Below, one piece after another: positions 48,549 to 62,208 of a stretch of 64,000 nucleotides of DNA. The stretch is from the NCBI GenBank assembly GCA_019321725.1, contig CM033115.1, forward strand, positions 682,001-746,000, read 5' to 3'. Numbering within the stretch: position 1 is the stretch's first letter; each line of letters opens with the position of its first letter. Origin of the DNA: Paulownia fortunei (taxonomy: Eukaryota > Streptophyta > Magnoliopsida > Lamiales > Paulowniaceae). Below the pieces are notes generated by a model, which saw only the letters and a program-made list of their open reading frames with translations, ran no database searches and had not been told where the DNA came from. Both the position numbers and the translations under genes were made by a program.

Positions 48549-51500
48549 ATGGCGACGAGGGTTGCTCTGAAATTGATGAGAGAGTGTTCTCTATATAGGA
48601 CAGTTAAATCCAACAATATTCCCAGGCATTATTTTTGCACTGGTGCTTCAACTGCTACTACTCACACTCCGCCTCCAATTCCCAAAAAAATTCCTCATTT
48701 TTCGAAAAAGGTAATCTTCTTTTTCTGTTTAGGTCTTACTATATTGTGCAAATGTAGCTTTTAACATGTAAAAATGTATTTGATGAAATTTTAATAGGGC
48801 TTGTGTGGAAGCAGCTAGAATGAGCTTGTTATTTTCTCCAAAGGAAAAGATAATTAGATGTTCTGCTTTTCGGCCCTTGGTCTCTCATTGTGTATATGAA
48901 AGTTACCTTTTTCATATGTAAAAATACGATCTTTTTGAGAAATTTGAAAAGCGATTTTGCAGAAGCAAATAAATGAGCTTGCTTTTTCCCCAAGAAAGGA
49001 AGATAAACTAAAACTTCCACTATTCATGTCTATACTATGCCTGAGGGGCATTTTAAGTGCGTGTAATGCCTAATTGATATCATGGTTTCTGGTGCCACAA
49101 CATTTGCATTTGATTTAGGACCATTTTCCTTTCTGTATACCGTTTATTTGAGCTTAGTTTTTCATCTTTAGTTGATATTGTACTTATAAACTTTTAGTTT
49201 CTCACTTAAGGAAAGTTTTGAAGTATTGAACTTTTGTTTGTTCTTTTCTTGATTTCATACTTGGCCTGTCAATTAGAATATTATGGGTTTATAAGGTAAA
49301 TTTAACTGCAAATGTCTGAATGGAAGTACTTCAGTGTGTTCTGTTTTATTTTTATTTATTTCAAAGTGCTTTAGATCTTGCATTTGGACTGCAGGGTAGG
49401 TTATTTACAGGAGCCGCCATAGGTCTACTTATAGGTGGAGGTGCGTATGCGAGTACTGTGGATGAAGCAACTTTCTGGTATTTGATGTTTATTTTTATTT
49501 TTATGATGCAACTTTTATTGCTTGACATTTGCAAAAGAGCAAATAAGATTTCTGCATGTCCTGTGACCTGTGCTACCCTCATAAGTTGCATTTTTAATAT
49601 GAAGGTTGAATCATAACCTCTTTCTTTTTGCAGAGAACTGACAACATACCTTCAAGTTTTTGTTGAATGGTGTTTAAAGGAAGAAATAGGAAATGGAAGA
49701 AAGATAACTTAAAACATCAAAGAATGAAAACATATTTGACTGAGAATTGATTGAGTAACTGTTCCTTGTGTGATAGTCATACTATTCTTGTTGTAGGAGG
49801 ATATATTAAACAGGAGTTTGGTAATTACTTTATTAATGTCATTAAGAAAACTTAGTTATGGTTAGAATAGAGATTATTGCAAATTACCATACTTGGTGCC
49901 GCCGTATCTCCTGACAAATATTTGGGGCTTTATGATCTTCATGAAATATACCCATATGTGAAAAAACAATTTCCATCCATGACCTTCTACCCTATTACTG
50001 AATATATCTCAACTTCTTATTGTTACAATATGACACACATTGACAAGGTGCCTATATTTTAAATTGGCTCAACCCACTGTTCCCAAAATCAAAGGTACTT
50101 GATGTCTAGATTTATAGCATTGTTAGCAGAAACTGTGAATTTTGAATTTCTTGGGGATTTCTTTGAGTTGGTCTAGCCCTATATGAAGCTCAGAAATTGG
50201 CAGAGTTCTTTCCTTGTTTCTAAACCCCAAATGTTGAACTTCTATGAGCCTTTTTCTCTTGAAGCTTAGACCTGGTTTGTAAATTAATATGAGCTTCGCG
50301 TTGAACTTGAGATGGCACAAGTTCACGATTTATGTTAGTTACGACCACAAAGTAAGTTAGGTTTATAAATTTGATGCTTGGTCTGGGGATGTCAACCTCA
50401 TTTACTGCCATTGTAATTCCAGCAAAGAGGTCAGGTATTTGAATATTTTTTGTAATTATTTTATAATTGTATATGCAAATATATATTTCTTAAAATATTT
50501 CATACAAGCTTGAAACAAATTCAAGACAAGTCTACACTTGCCCACGCTTGGCTTCAATTTAGATTTGAGCCTTAATATTCAGCTCAAAGATGATTTGGTT
50601 AATATTCATATTAGGCTACGTTTATAAGCTAGGTTTCAATGCGAATTCTAAAATTATGTAGCAAATGTGTTATTTTGTTAATGAATTTGAAGAGGGAACT
50701 GTTGGTTGTATGTGAATGGAACTTTAATTTATGCATATCAACTACTGTTAAGCTTACCCGTGTAGGGTGTGAAACCACTTTCAAATATCATTCGAAGTTC
50801 AAATCTTTGCTATACCTTTAATTTTGTCTGGAATATCTACTTTGACATATCTTGAATCATGCAGTGGTTGGCTATTCTCCGCGACAAAACTAGTCAATCC
50901 TTTCTTTGCATTTCTGGATCCAGAGGTTGCCCACCGACTTGCAGTTTCTGCTGCTGCTCGCGGATGGGTTCCGATAGAAAAGAGGCCAGATCCACCAATA
51001 TTGGAACTCGAAGTTTGGGGCAGGAGGTTCTCCAATCCAATTGGTCTTTCTGCTGGTTTTGACAAAAATGCCGAGGCTGTTGAAGGCTTACTTGGTTTAG
51101 GTTTTGGTTTTGTGGAGGTTGGATCAGTCACTCCAGTTCCACAGGAGGGTAATCCAAAGCCTCGTATATTTAGATTGCCAAAGGAAGGGTAAGATTGTAT
51201 TTGTAACTTATATTCCCTATCCAAAAGCACAATTTTAAGTACTCTATTATCCATGGGACTATGTAAACTGTTACGTAATATGTTATGTAAAATGGCATGC
51301 TCCTATCAGACTCTTAGCTTTGAGAATTTGTGGCAGTGCTATCATCAATAGATGTGGCTTCAATAGCGAAGGAATTGTTGCCGTTGCAAAGCGGCTGGGT
51401 GCGCAACATGGTAAAAGGAAGTTGGAAACATCAAGCAGTTCATCTCCGACAGGAGATGATGTTGTACATGGAGGGAAAGCTGGTCCTGGAATTCTTGGGG

Positions 51501-54500
51501 TGAACCTTGGAAAGAATAAGACCAGTGAAGATGCCGCAGCTGATTACGTACAAGGAGTTCATACATTATCACAATATGCTGATTACTTGGTATGTGATTT
51601 ATTTTGTTTTGTCTCTGTTTTTTCTCTAGCTTATTGCAATCACACTATTTGAGTATGTAATGTTTCTGTTGATTCTTTTAGAAATGTTAACTCTGGTCAG
51701 CATAAATTGTTGGATCTGAAAAGATATATCAGGTGCACTTGTTATTTTCCTGTACGTAATTCAAATTAGAAAAAAAAAATGGATGTGCAGGGATAAAGCT
51801 GTAGGAATTTCTGAGAAATCATTTCCTCTGAATTGGTGATAGGAACATAGTTTGTCATAGGAGATGAGTATGCAATGGATCGGACTGATGTTAGATACGC
51901 TGAACAATGGAACACACATGAACAGAATTTTATATTCGATAAGCTTGACCAAGATTTCCTATAAACTTTTTCTTTCTTACCGGATTTTTAGAGCTGGTTG
52001 TGATGAGAGAGGATCATGGCTAACTGGTGTTGGCGGTCATGAAGAATGGATTGGTCAATTGTCCACAGCAATAAGCAAAATAAGGGCAGACCTTAGACTG
52101 TGGCATTCTACTGCTGGGAGGGTGAGGGACGGGGGCAACCAAAGATTTATGCATGCTGTTTATTTGTATTTACGTATGTCTTTCTTCTTAATTTTATTTT
52201 TTATTTTACAGGAATACCCACTGAATCTTTACATGTATCTTTGCATAATAAAGTTATTTCTGGAGTTGAAGACCTCCTTACTAATTTCCTGTTAATTATC
52301 GATCAGAAACAGTCTCCATGTAGCATATTTTTCCACTACCAGTAACTCGAGGCTTGGCTCTGCTAAATTATATCTTGTGAATATAATACTCCCTCCATCC
52401 CAAAGTTATACTCCTAATTTGACTTGGCATGGACTTTAGATGAGGGATGAAAAACTGAAAGTTTTTGGTATTTTTGCACTTTTATCCTTTAAAGTGGCGG
52501 TTGGGAGTTAGTAGTGTTGTATCATTACTTTAAGCGAAAGGGTGAGTTTGGATAATATTTCATTTTAGGAAATGGAGTTCTAATTTGGGGCATCCTAGAA
52601 AGGAAACATGAGCAATAAATTTGGGACAGAGGGAGTATGATCATAATTGATGTTTGATATATATAGTTTCAGAAAATGGCAGGTGACTAGTACGAAGATC
52701 TTTATTTATTTTATGCTGTCTCAGCTTCAGGTTTTATATTGTGATGTCCCAGCTTCAAAATACTTCATCTTCTGATATCTTTGTTGAACAGCTATTTGCT
52801 GATCTTATAATCCATAGGCATCATCATGTAGGTTATCAATATTTCGTCCCCCAATACACCTGGACTGCGACAACTTCAGGGAAGAAAACAATTAAAAGAC
52901 CTTGTTAAGAAGGTATGGATCTTACTTCTTTGTTAATCCAATTGACCAATCTACGTTGGAGACTATAGTCACAGATTAAGCACAGATATAGTTTTACTGT
53001 TCAATTTTGTCAGGTTCAAGCGGCTCGTGATGAAATGCAATGGGGTGAAGAAGGGCCACCTCCATTGCTTGTGAAAATTGCTCCAGACTTGTCTAAACAG
53101 GATCTTGAAGATATTGCAGCGGTATGCACATATTTATGTTCTCACTAGTTTTTCCTATGTAACAGCCTTTGAAGATTTGCTCTCTGTGTATGTAGGTTGC
53201 TCTTGCACTTCGAGTAGATGGATTGGTACGTTTTTCCTTATCCACTATAGTCTCTTGCACCATTTTGTTTGTTGCCATATATGATATCTGCTTCATGTCC
53301 ATAATTGTATTTCTTGGTGGCTACACATTGATAGGTTATGCTTAAAAATTTGATGTCAAACGAGATTCGGAAGATCAATTTTGATGCGAATCTTGTTCAA
53401 TTTTCAGCCCTATTAATAATATTTTTCAAAATAAAAATATGAAGTGACAAGTAAGAAGAGATGGTTTTATTTAATTCTAATTAATACACCATTATCTGTC
53501 AAAAGTCATGTGTGGATATTAAGGCCACAGATAAGCAGATTTAGTTGGTTAATCAACCCTAACAACTAGAAAGTTGAAAATGTTACCATATGTTGCATGC
53601 TACTAAATTAAATAGGGATGTTCTTGTCAACTTATATCAGAAGCTCGTGTCCAACAGTTAATTGTTCATTTGACTCTTTAGTGTGATCATTGACATAGAG
53701 GTCTTTTAAATGGAGTATTTTGATAGTCAATTCTAGGCAGAGTATTCCTGAATGTTCATTTCCCCTCCACATGGAACTTCAACATGGTGAGATTTCTGTG
53801 GCTTTGGCTATCGAATGGTTAAAGAATACAAAAATACCTGTAAACTATATTATCATAACATCTTAAAATTGCTATGTTGGTTGAAGCTATGTAGCAGCTC
53901 CAGATGGGACTCTATTGCAATAAAGTATCTATTTTCCTATGATAAATTTCATGATCGAGAGAAAGCACAGGCACTGCCTTTTGCCTTGCCTTGGTAATTT
54001 GACAGCTTAATTTACAGCTTGAGTTTGTTCAAGACACAGTAAGAGGGTGTTTGGCGGAGCTTAAGCTCTTCAAAACATGTTATAAGCTGTTTAAGAGCTT
54101 ATAAGTTGTTAACAAGTGTTTGGTAATTTTTTTTTTTTAAAGAGCTTATAACATCCAGAAAAAAAAAACTATTTGAGAGCTTATAGGCTTCTTAAAAAAA
54201 AAAAGTACCTCCACCTTAACTTAATTTCAAAATAAGATCTTATTTTAACAAACTCCTTTAATTTTGATAATTTTAATTACAAAACTGCATTACTAACATT
54301 TTAAAAGCTCCATGATTTTATTTTATCCAAACACTTCAACAACTTATTTTTAAAATAAGATCTAATATCTTATAAGCTCCAAAAACTAAAACATCTTATA
54401 TAGGAGTTTTATAAGATCTTTTAAATAAGTTTAGTCAAACACCCTCTAAATATCATCTACAGCCTTAGGTGGGACTTGGGAGGCCCTTTCTGCTTCCCAT

Positions 54501-56076
54501 AAGATAGTTGGATGAATTACTTCTGGAACGAGCATGGTCAACTGAGTGAGATATTAGAGGATGCTCACCTGTGGGAGAAAGTGATGCGCATATGTGATTT
54601 GATTTACAATATCTGTTTGATACTAAAGGCAAAAATTGATCTGTTACCATCAAAACCTTCTTAGATTAGAATTACTTGTGGTTGAGGTTATCATGCCCCA
54701 TGATGTTATCTTAATCTTGTTGTTATCATGCCTCATGATGTTATGTTAATCATGTTGCTAATACTTATGCTACTATGCTTTCTCATGCAGAATGATTGAG
54801 TTTGGTAAGGTCTACATAGTGATTTCATTTCCCAAAATTTCATTAGTCCAAATTTACATTTAAGGCATACTTCATTTTCATTGTGTGTGTTTATTGCAAT
54901 TTCTGTATTGTATAATCTACTTTAGCATTCATCATTGTTTGGTGCGAGATGATTGTGAGAATCAGGCATGCTTGACCATTTTTTAATTCTATGCTTGTAG
55001 ATCATATCAAACACAACCGTTCAAAGACCCGATACTGTAAGTAAAAATCCTGTTGCTGAAGAAACTGGTGGCTTGAGTGGAAAGCCGCTCTTTAATTTAT
55101 CCACAAATATACTCAAGGACATGTATATTCTTACAAAGGTAATTTAGTTTCAAAATGCTCTGTTATTATCGAACAGGTTGTTTTTAATCTACTAGTGTTG
55201 ACTCCTCTGCTAGTGTTGAGTTTCACTTCTATGTGCGACACATGCATCAATTTTCTTAACAGAATCCAAATAAACCCCGGTGAAATACTTGCTTGCCTTT
55301 CGTACATTTTATTGATGCAACTCATGTGTCTTATGATAGGGAAGGATTCCTTTGATTGGCTGCGGAGGTGTTAGCAGGTAACATCAGTTTAAACTTTGTT
55401 ACCATAATTATGTCATAGTATGCCATGAACTTACCCCAATGAATTGTTCAGTGGAGAGGATGCATACAAGAAAATTCGAGCTGGAGCAACTCTTGTTCAG
55501 CTTTATACTGCATTTGCATATGGGGGCCCTGCCCTTATACCTCAGATGAAGGTACAGAAAATTGCTGTTTTTTCCAACATAAAGTAAATGGCATGATGAA
55601 GTAGGAAAAGTTGGCATCCAGAAGTTTCAAAATAGGCTAATTTGTGGTAGGAACTTGGTTTCAAGGAAGAGAATCCGCATATTTCCTATATGCATGAGAA
55701 AACTCATTCTTGCCATCCTTTTGTCCGTGGATGCTCCTATGATGCATAAAGCTCCTGAACGAATGAGGAATTTTAGAGCTTTATATGTTACATGCTTTTG
55801 TCTTGAACCGTGCTCTCTCACTTACATGTCCTTGCACGGAAGTCAAGGCATTTAGATTTGCATATGAGCCTCACCTTTAACTTTGTTGTATGATCATTCA
55901 AAATTTCAATATTCTTATTTATCCTCTTAAGATAAAACCTAAAAAAGACTGAACGATATGCTAGTTTACCTATTTTTTATGTCTTTTTGATGCTTTTCTA
56001 GGCTGAACTCGCCGAATGCTTAGAGAGGGATGGTTACAAGTCTATTTATGAGGCAGTTGGAGCTGACTGCCGATAG
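48549..56076 (+). CDS. PYRD: Dihydroorotate dehydrogenase (quinone), mitochondrial
   Basis: Predicted 463 aa in 11 exons: 48549-48710, 49395-49477, 50865-51188, 51337-51589, 52832-52912, 53014-53121, 53196-53225, 55001-55138, 55340-55377, 55452-55551, 56002-56076. The frame continues through every GT-AG junction and length matches Arabidopsis PYRD (about 460 aa). It oxidises dihydroorotate to orotate in pyrimidine synthesis, passing electrons to ubiquinone. An N-terminal basic mitochondrial presequence precedes a membrane helix ([17 protein letters not shown], about 57-74) and the class 2 barrel. FMN/substrate motifs include [28 protein letters not shown] and [22 protein letters not shown] carries candidate catalytic Ser280, and [23 protein letters not shown] completes the phosphate site. 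It ends GADCR. Introns 4 and 7 contain MITEs. Confidence 0.95.
52387..52637. mobile_element. Stowaway MITE in PYRD intron 4
   Basis: TA target duplications (52387-52388, 52636-52637) enclose 247 bp with the classical Stowaway ends: CTCCCTCCATCCC on the left, GGGACAGAGGGAG on the right. The interior is noncoding. It lies far from the splice sites. Confidence 0.85.
54040..54449. mobile_element. PIF/Harbinger-type (Tourist-like) MITE in PYRD intron 7
   Basis: TAA trinucleotides (54040-54042, 54447-54449) enclose 404 bp with perfect 11-bp terminal inverted repeats: GAGGGTGTTTG at 54043-54053 and CAAACACCCTC at 54436-54446. The interior is AT-rich with repeated AGCTTATAAG words and no coding capacity. 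The TAA duplication and GGGTGTTTGG-like ends fit the Harbinger group. Confidence 0.85.
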
Positions 56077-59000
56077 CCTGAAAGCAAAAATCCAATCTCA
56101 AGTGGTGTTACATGTTTGCTGCCCATTTTTACCCCAATGTACAGCCAAGATTAGCAATCCCGACCCCCTGGCTACAAAATTTTGTTAAGTTTATTTTTTA
56201 CTTGTGTATTGTTAATTTCTTTTCTTGAGAAAATTGTTCTACTTTTGCATTTTCCCCATTTTTGATGAGGTGAAATTGTTTTGACATGTACCAGAGTGGA
56301 AATTTTGACCAGTTTTGCAATTCATATTGAATTGTCATAGTATAGAATTTTATTCAACATGGTATCCCTTAATATCTTGATATTATGGACAATGGAATTG
56401 TTTGTATTTAATGAATTTGAAATTTTGAATGTAATAAAACCGTTCTACTTATATATATATATATATTATTCAGTCATGTTACTTGACAGAATTGTTTCAT
56501 ATTTATCAAATTATTTGAGTTCAACTTATTTCAACTAATTTGAGATTGGCTCATTTTGCAAACACAATGGATCACAATGAGCATATTAGATAAAGTTTGA
56601 ACTAATTTTTTGATTTGGTCCACCTTTAGTTTGTAAGCCTTTTGTGCATACATGTTTTACTTCCTTATATAGTAAACTTTGTCTTGAGTTGAACAAAAAT
56701 CAAATGTTTATTTTGTTTTAAAACTACATAATCCCTGGCAAGAAAAGGTGATTGGGGTGGATTTCAAAAAATTGATCAATTAACAAGAAATGAATTATTA
56801 GGGCAAAGGAGGAAGAATGTGGTCCTATTCACTATTTTATCAAATAATTAAGGCAGATGGTTGATGGAATTTTGATCATGGCTATTCATGGAGTTGATTG
56901 TTAACTAACACATGTTGTGGGTCAAAATTGAGTAATTTTAAATGCATTGCTTGCATGATGGTGCTAACCAGAGACCTAGTTTAAGTGGGTAATATAGATC
57001 CCACAAAATGAGATCCTATATTTGAACTCTACTAAAATTTATAAATTTATCTATTTTTATAATATTTAATTTTTTATAATCATTAATTATTAACTGCTAA
57101 ATACTTGATGATTGATAGAGTCATGTAATGATGCAAATCATATAACTAACACAATGCTTTGTCAACAATTTTTTTTTTTTCCTTTTTCTAATGAGGAGCC
57201 AAGTGTGAAGATTTGGATAATGTCATCTCACCACACATATCAATGTTATCTCAAAAGGCTCCACCCCACCCCCCACCCCCCACATAGTAATTTTCCACCA
57301 TCTAACCATCTTTTTAGAGCCCTTCCAATAACTTGATAAGAACTTTTAGCCATAACTAGTAAGCTTGTTTGATCTTCCATGATCCATCAATGGCTTATTT
57401 CAATGTCTACATCATCACCACATGGAGCTTTAAACATCACCTCTCCAACCTTGGAAAGCAAGAGAGAGAGAGTAAGGGAGAGTCGTTAAATTTAAACACA
57501 TGCGCTTTTTAAATTTGGGTGCATGAAAATAAACATATTATCTTACTTTCGAGGCATCCAACACCCTTGGATTTAAAGGGTCGAATGATGAACCACTCGA
57601 CCCTTATAATTCAAGAGTTGAAGTAAACCACGATAAACAAACTCGATCTACTATAGGATGTCGTCGTCATAAATATCTCCAATATTCTGATGCACTTTTG
57701 ACACCAAGTTATAAAATGAAAAAACACGTTATACATGAAAAATATAATCAGGAAACATCATGCCCCTCCTATCAACTTCATATCATATATAGAGCTGCAT
57801 GGGAGAGTACTTTGTGTCTGATTTTGTACTCCATCCTTCTTCTGTAAAGTAAGTCAAGTTGTACTCTGTACAAAATTGTAACAGATTGATTCCTATTTCC
57901 TCACAAAGATGAATATGTGAAACGTGCCATAATGAATGGAAGATTTGTAAATATGCACTAGTACTTCAAACCAAGTCGAAGATTTATCTTAATTGAAGTC
58001 GTTGATAATATTTTGAATTTGGCTCGAACTCGACCCATTTAGTTTTGCAAACGTGAAAAATATAAATTATTTAATTTACGTGTCATACTTCGACTCCAAA
58101 AACTTCAGCCCAATAAAGAAACCAAGCCCTAAACAACTACACATTTGCTTAGAGCCTAAGGGGCAAGTTTGCACTAGCTTTCTCCTGTGACAAACCACTA
58201 TGTGCACCCCCAACAAGAAGCACCACCAATTAGGATAAGTAAAAAAAGGATAGAATTCTTAAAAACAAAGAAATAATAGTCAAGGTATAGATCTTAATAA
58301 GAGAGTATTCTTGGACTGCACAGAACAGAGACACATGTGCTATGCATCTAGTAAGCAATTTTCAAACCCCATGGGCCTACAAGAAGATTATTACTAACAC
58401 TAAGATCCAGAAGATCTCTTTAGGTACTTAATCTTTGACTACAACCGATTTTTGCTCTAGTTCAATCTTAAACCCGAGCAATAATTCATTAGGATTCAAA
58501 CTTTTCTTGTCAACAAAAGACACTAAGCAAAGTGAATGTGGGGCAGAACAAAGGCATTTGATCTAATGTCAACTTTTCACAAGTTGTGACTTAGTCACTT
58601 TAAGTTTTCAGACAGATGATAAGATCATTATCATAGCGGTGGTTAGTCCCTAACATCATTTCTCTCGGAACTCAAGTCACATACGTTTAATGTCATCTTA
58701 AGAAGAGAGATTCGATCTGTCCAAGAGTGTTTTAAAGTTAAGACCACGCGTAAGCCCACAAGAAAATCTTTGTGGCTCACTAAAAGGTGAGGATAGCCAA
58801 CGTACGAGCTTTTCAAACCAACGATGTGAAAACCTCAGAGCTGTTATAATCCATTGTGTGAATATGAACCCTGTTGATTCTTTTGGTTCTTATTACACTT
58901 CCTGAGACTTTAGGACCAATATACTGCTTTTCTGATGTGACCATTTAAGCATAGTACTATTCTCTCTTAACAACAGTAACACCTAAGGGGTTCAATTGGA

Positions 59001-60637
59001 ATTTGAGTGTGTTATCACATGACCCTTCTTTGAATGGTGATAAGAAAAGCTGATCTTGAAACTCTATTTGTCTACAAGATTATGAGAAGTGGGGATAATA
59101 ATTATACACGGTTTGATTTGTCGGTCATTGGTGCAATGGTTCCATATAAGTGTGACAATATTATTTCTACTGCAAGAACTTAAGTCTTACAAACTATTGT
59201 CTCAAGAAACACACACATAGACATGATACTTTCGGCAGTGGAATTAGCAAGGGCTTAAACATATCTAAGGGCGGAGGTGAGGTTGGAGGCTGGTGTTCAA
59301 AGCAAGACCGCAATTTTTTCAAGATATGAGGATTTTCAACATAAGAATAGGAATGATAGATTTTGTCGTCACAAAGGCAAATGTTTATTTCACAAGAGTC
59401 GGTGATAACTTTTGACCCTAAGGGGAGAAATTATGATATGCCTCCAATCTTTTCAACCAAATGAAGAAAGAGGCAAACAGAATAAACATTCAGATGTATT
59501 TTGCAACAATTTTCATGCCTATAAAAGTGCTCAGGTGTGAACTCAATATTCCTATGCTAACTATGCACAGTCTTGCGTAACATGCATGGATGCCCATAGA
59601 TGCTGTTCTGCAATTCTTTGTATGATGTCCATGGCATGCATCTCTTGATAGAGACAATGAAATATAATAACAACTTGCAATTATAACTCCAAAAATAGCT
59701 AACTTATACAAAAGGGTAGCATACTTCGCCTGTGCTTTCTTAGTTGAACCTGACTCGCAAAGAGAAGAAAAATGTAATGCCTACAGGAAGAAGGCTTCTT
59801 GTAGAAACTTTCCTGGAGAAGGAATGTGCTACTATTGACCAGATGGAGTTTTGCCCCCGCAATTTGTATACAGTACTTGACTGCAAAGTTTCACCTAAGC
59901 ACAAGATGGAAGGTTTTTGCTTAGTCGAAAAACAGTAACTGGAATGTGACTTAGACCTGAACTGATCGCTCCCAGTACAATATATATTCTTCCCATCATT
60001 AACTTGATAAAGCATGATGGAGATATAGTAATCAGATTATGGGTTTTCATTGAGGTTCTTCACAATAATGAGAAATGATAATATATCTTAGTGAAAATCA
60101 AGTGCTTTGATAATCTTAAAGTAATACATAGTCATCTATTCAACAAGAATTATAGGCAACCTAAAAATAATCAAATTACAGATTGTGACCATGACAGGGA
60201 AATATATATATATATATATGTATGTATACATGTACTCTACATGTGGAGACAGATCCTAGATTTAGGTAATGTTATGTTTCTGCATGATTTTCTCAATAAA
60301 GGAAGTAGATATGTTCTCAAATATTAGGCAAAATGACAAATCAAGGTTGAGCAGTCTTTAATTATAAGAGTTTAGAGCACAAAAGCACTCTTAATGTATA
60401 ATCTTTCAGTTAAAATAACCGTTTAAAAGGGAAAAGAAATTTAAAACCGATCATCTCCAGCCCTATAAAAACTCCCTCCTGTCTAATAAAGTGCTATCTC
60501 TTGCTCTCCCTCTAGTGTATGGTGAGAGCCTGCATGTTAAAGTGTAGAAAAGGATACATGAGCTGTAAGATCCTCTCTACCACATTACCACACAACAAAA
60601 CAAGAGAGGAGAAAACAAAAATAACAAAAAGGAAAAG
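56077..60637. other. Intergenic region between PYRD and DTX55
   Basis: The PYRD 3' untranslated region and AT-rich flank come first, with a TA run near 56451-56465. There is a C-rich patch at 57262-57284. From 58100 to 59500 composition is less AT-rich but frames stay short, and I recognised no protein, LTR or tRNA. The last 200 bases hold the DTX55 promoter. It may include old transposon remains that I cannot classify. Confidence 0.5.
60464..60470 (+). promoter_or_regulatory. TATA box of the DTX55-like gene
   Basis: TATAAAA in the context CCCTATAAAAACTCC, about 168 bases before the ATG at 60638. It is followed about 30 bases on by a pyrimidine-rich stretch suitable for initiation. Confidence 0.65.
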
Positions 60638-62208
60638 ATGGCTGCTGGACAGACCCAAAAGAACCAGACAACAAAAGAGGTAAGAAAAAGAAAACCTTTA
60701 AGACTCCAAGAACATAAAACTATGCAGTGTATGATTTTGCTCTGACAATTCTGTTTTGTGTTCCTTAACAATGCTAGGTGATGGAGGAACTCAAAAATAT
60801 GATGGATATTGGTTTCCCAATATTGGCTATGGGCATATTGAGTTACCTAAAAAACATGATATCAGTAGTGTGCATGGGAAGGCTAGGGAGCTTGGAGCTA
60901 GCAGGTGGCGCATTAGCCATCGGTTTCACCAACATTACTGGTTACTCTGTACTTTTTGGCCTAGCCATGGGGATGGAACCACTCTGTACCCAAGCTTTTG
61001 GTTCTAAAAACTTTGCTATGTTGTCTCTCACTCTCCAAAGAACAATCATACTGTTACTTTTTGCATCCTTACCCATTGGAATGCTATGGATCAAACTTGA
61101 GCCTCTCATGCTATGGCTCCACCAAGAACCCCAAGTGGTACATGTTGCAAGCCTTTACTGCCGATTTGCAGTCCCAGATCTTATTGCCAACAGCCTACTT
61201 CATCCCATACGTATCTACTTACGCAGCAAAGGGACAACATGGCCACTGCTCTGGTGCACTTTGCTGTCAACACTTCTACATTTTCCCATCACCATCTTCT
61301 TAACTATCAGTCATCGTCTTGGTATCGAGGGAATTGCAATTTCCACCTTTATTGCCAATCTTAACACCTTGCTCTTTCTTTTAGGTTATATGCACTATGC
61401 TCATGAGAAAAGGATTCCTTCCAAGCACTTAGCACCACCGTCTAAACAACTTGGTTTGACAACTTCACCAGGGGAGGATTGGGAAGTGCTACTCCGACTA
61501 GCAATCCCTAGTTGCTTGGGTGTTTGCTTAGAATGGTGGTGGTATGAGTTCATGACAATTCTAGCTGGTTGCTTCAACAAACCCAATGTTGCACTAGCAA
61601 CATCAGCAATAGTAATACAAACAACTTCTCTTATGTACACTTTGCCTTCAGCACTTAGTGCATCTATTTCAACTAGAGTTGGCAATGAACTTGGAGCAAG
61701 TAGGCCAGACAAGGCACGTTTAGCAACTTCAGTAGCCATAGCGTTGGCCTTCTCCACATCAACTTTTGGGTTTCTGCTGACTACCTTAGGAAAAGGAGCA
61801 TGGAGTAGGGTCTTCACCAGTGACAATGAAGTTCTTGACCTAACAGTGACTGTGCTACCCATTATTGGACTTTGTGAGCTTGCCAATTGTCCACAAACCA
61901 CCTGCTGTGGGGTCCTCCGAGGAAGCGCTAGGCCTACCATTGGTGCAGGCATAAATTTTTGCTCGTTCTACCTGATGGGAACAACTGCAGCAGTAGCTTT
62001 GGCCTTTTTCTGGGAAATGGAATTCTTGGGCCTTTGCTATGGCCTTTTGGCAGCTCAGGCGGCATGCCTATTATCAATTTTAGCAGTTATCTATAAAACA
62101 GATTGGGAGAACGAGTCATTGCGGGCGAAAGCGTTAGTTGGTGAAACCAATGAACATGTCTATGCAGATTTAATTGTGAAATGTGAGGAAGGAGCAAATA
62201 GCTATTGA
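60638..62208 (+). CDS. DTX55: MATE efflux transporter, DETOXIFICATION 55-like
   Basis: Predicted 490 aa in two exons: 60638-60679 (14 residues, MAAGQTQKNQTTKE) and 60778-62208, joined at GAG|gtaag and ctag|GTG. MATE proteins export organic compounds in exchange for protons or sodium; DTX55 substrates are not known to me. Twelve hydrophobic helices in two halves are visible. The conserved first-half motif (MGRLGSLELAGGALAIGFTNITGYS.LFGLAMGMEPLCTQAFG) and second-half counterpart (EWWWYEFMTILAG, SALSASISTRVGNELGA) are intact. The C-terminus (TDWENESLRAKALVGE, LIVKCEEG) matches my memory of Arabidopsis DTX55 (At5g49130) better than DTX54 or DTX56. Without the small first exon the frame would open at a GTG. 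Confidence 0.93.

Noticed and set aside
58100..59500. Possible LTR-retrotransposon remnant, from its less AT-rich composition
   Set aside because: No polyprotein motif, primer-binding site or paired LTR could be found by eye.
61401..61952. 183-codon minus-strand frame inside the MATE gene
   Set aside because: Shadow of the DTX55 coding frame; no domain and no splice or start support.
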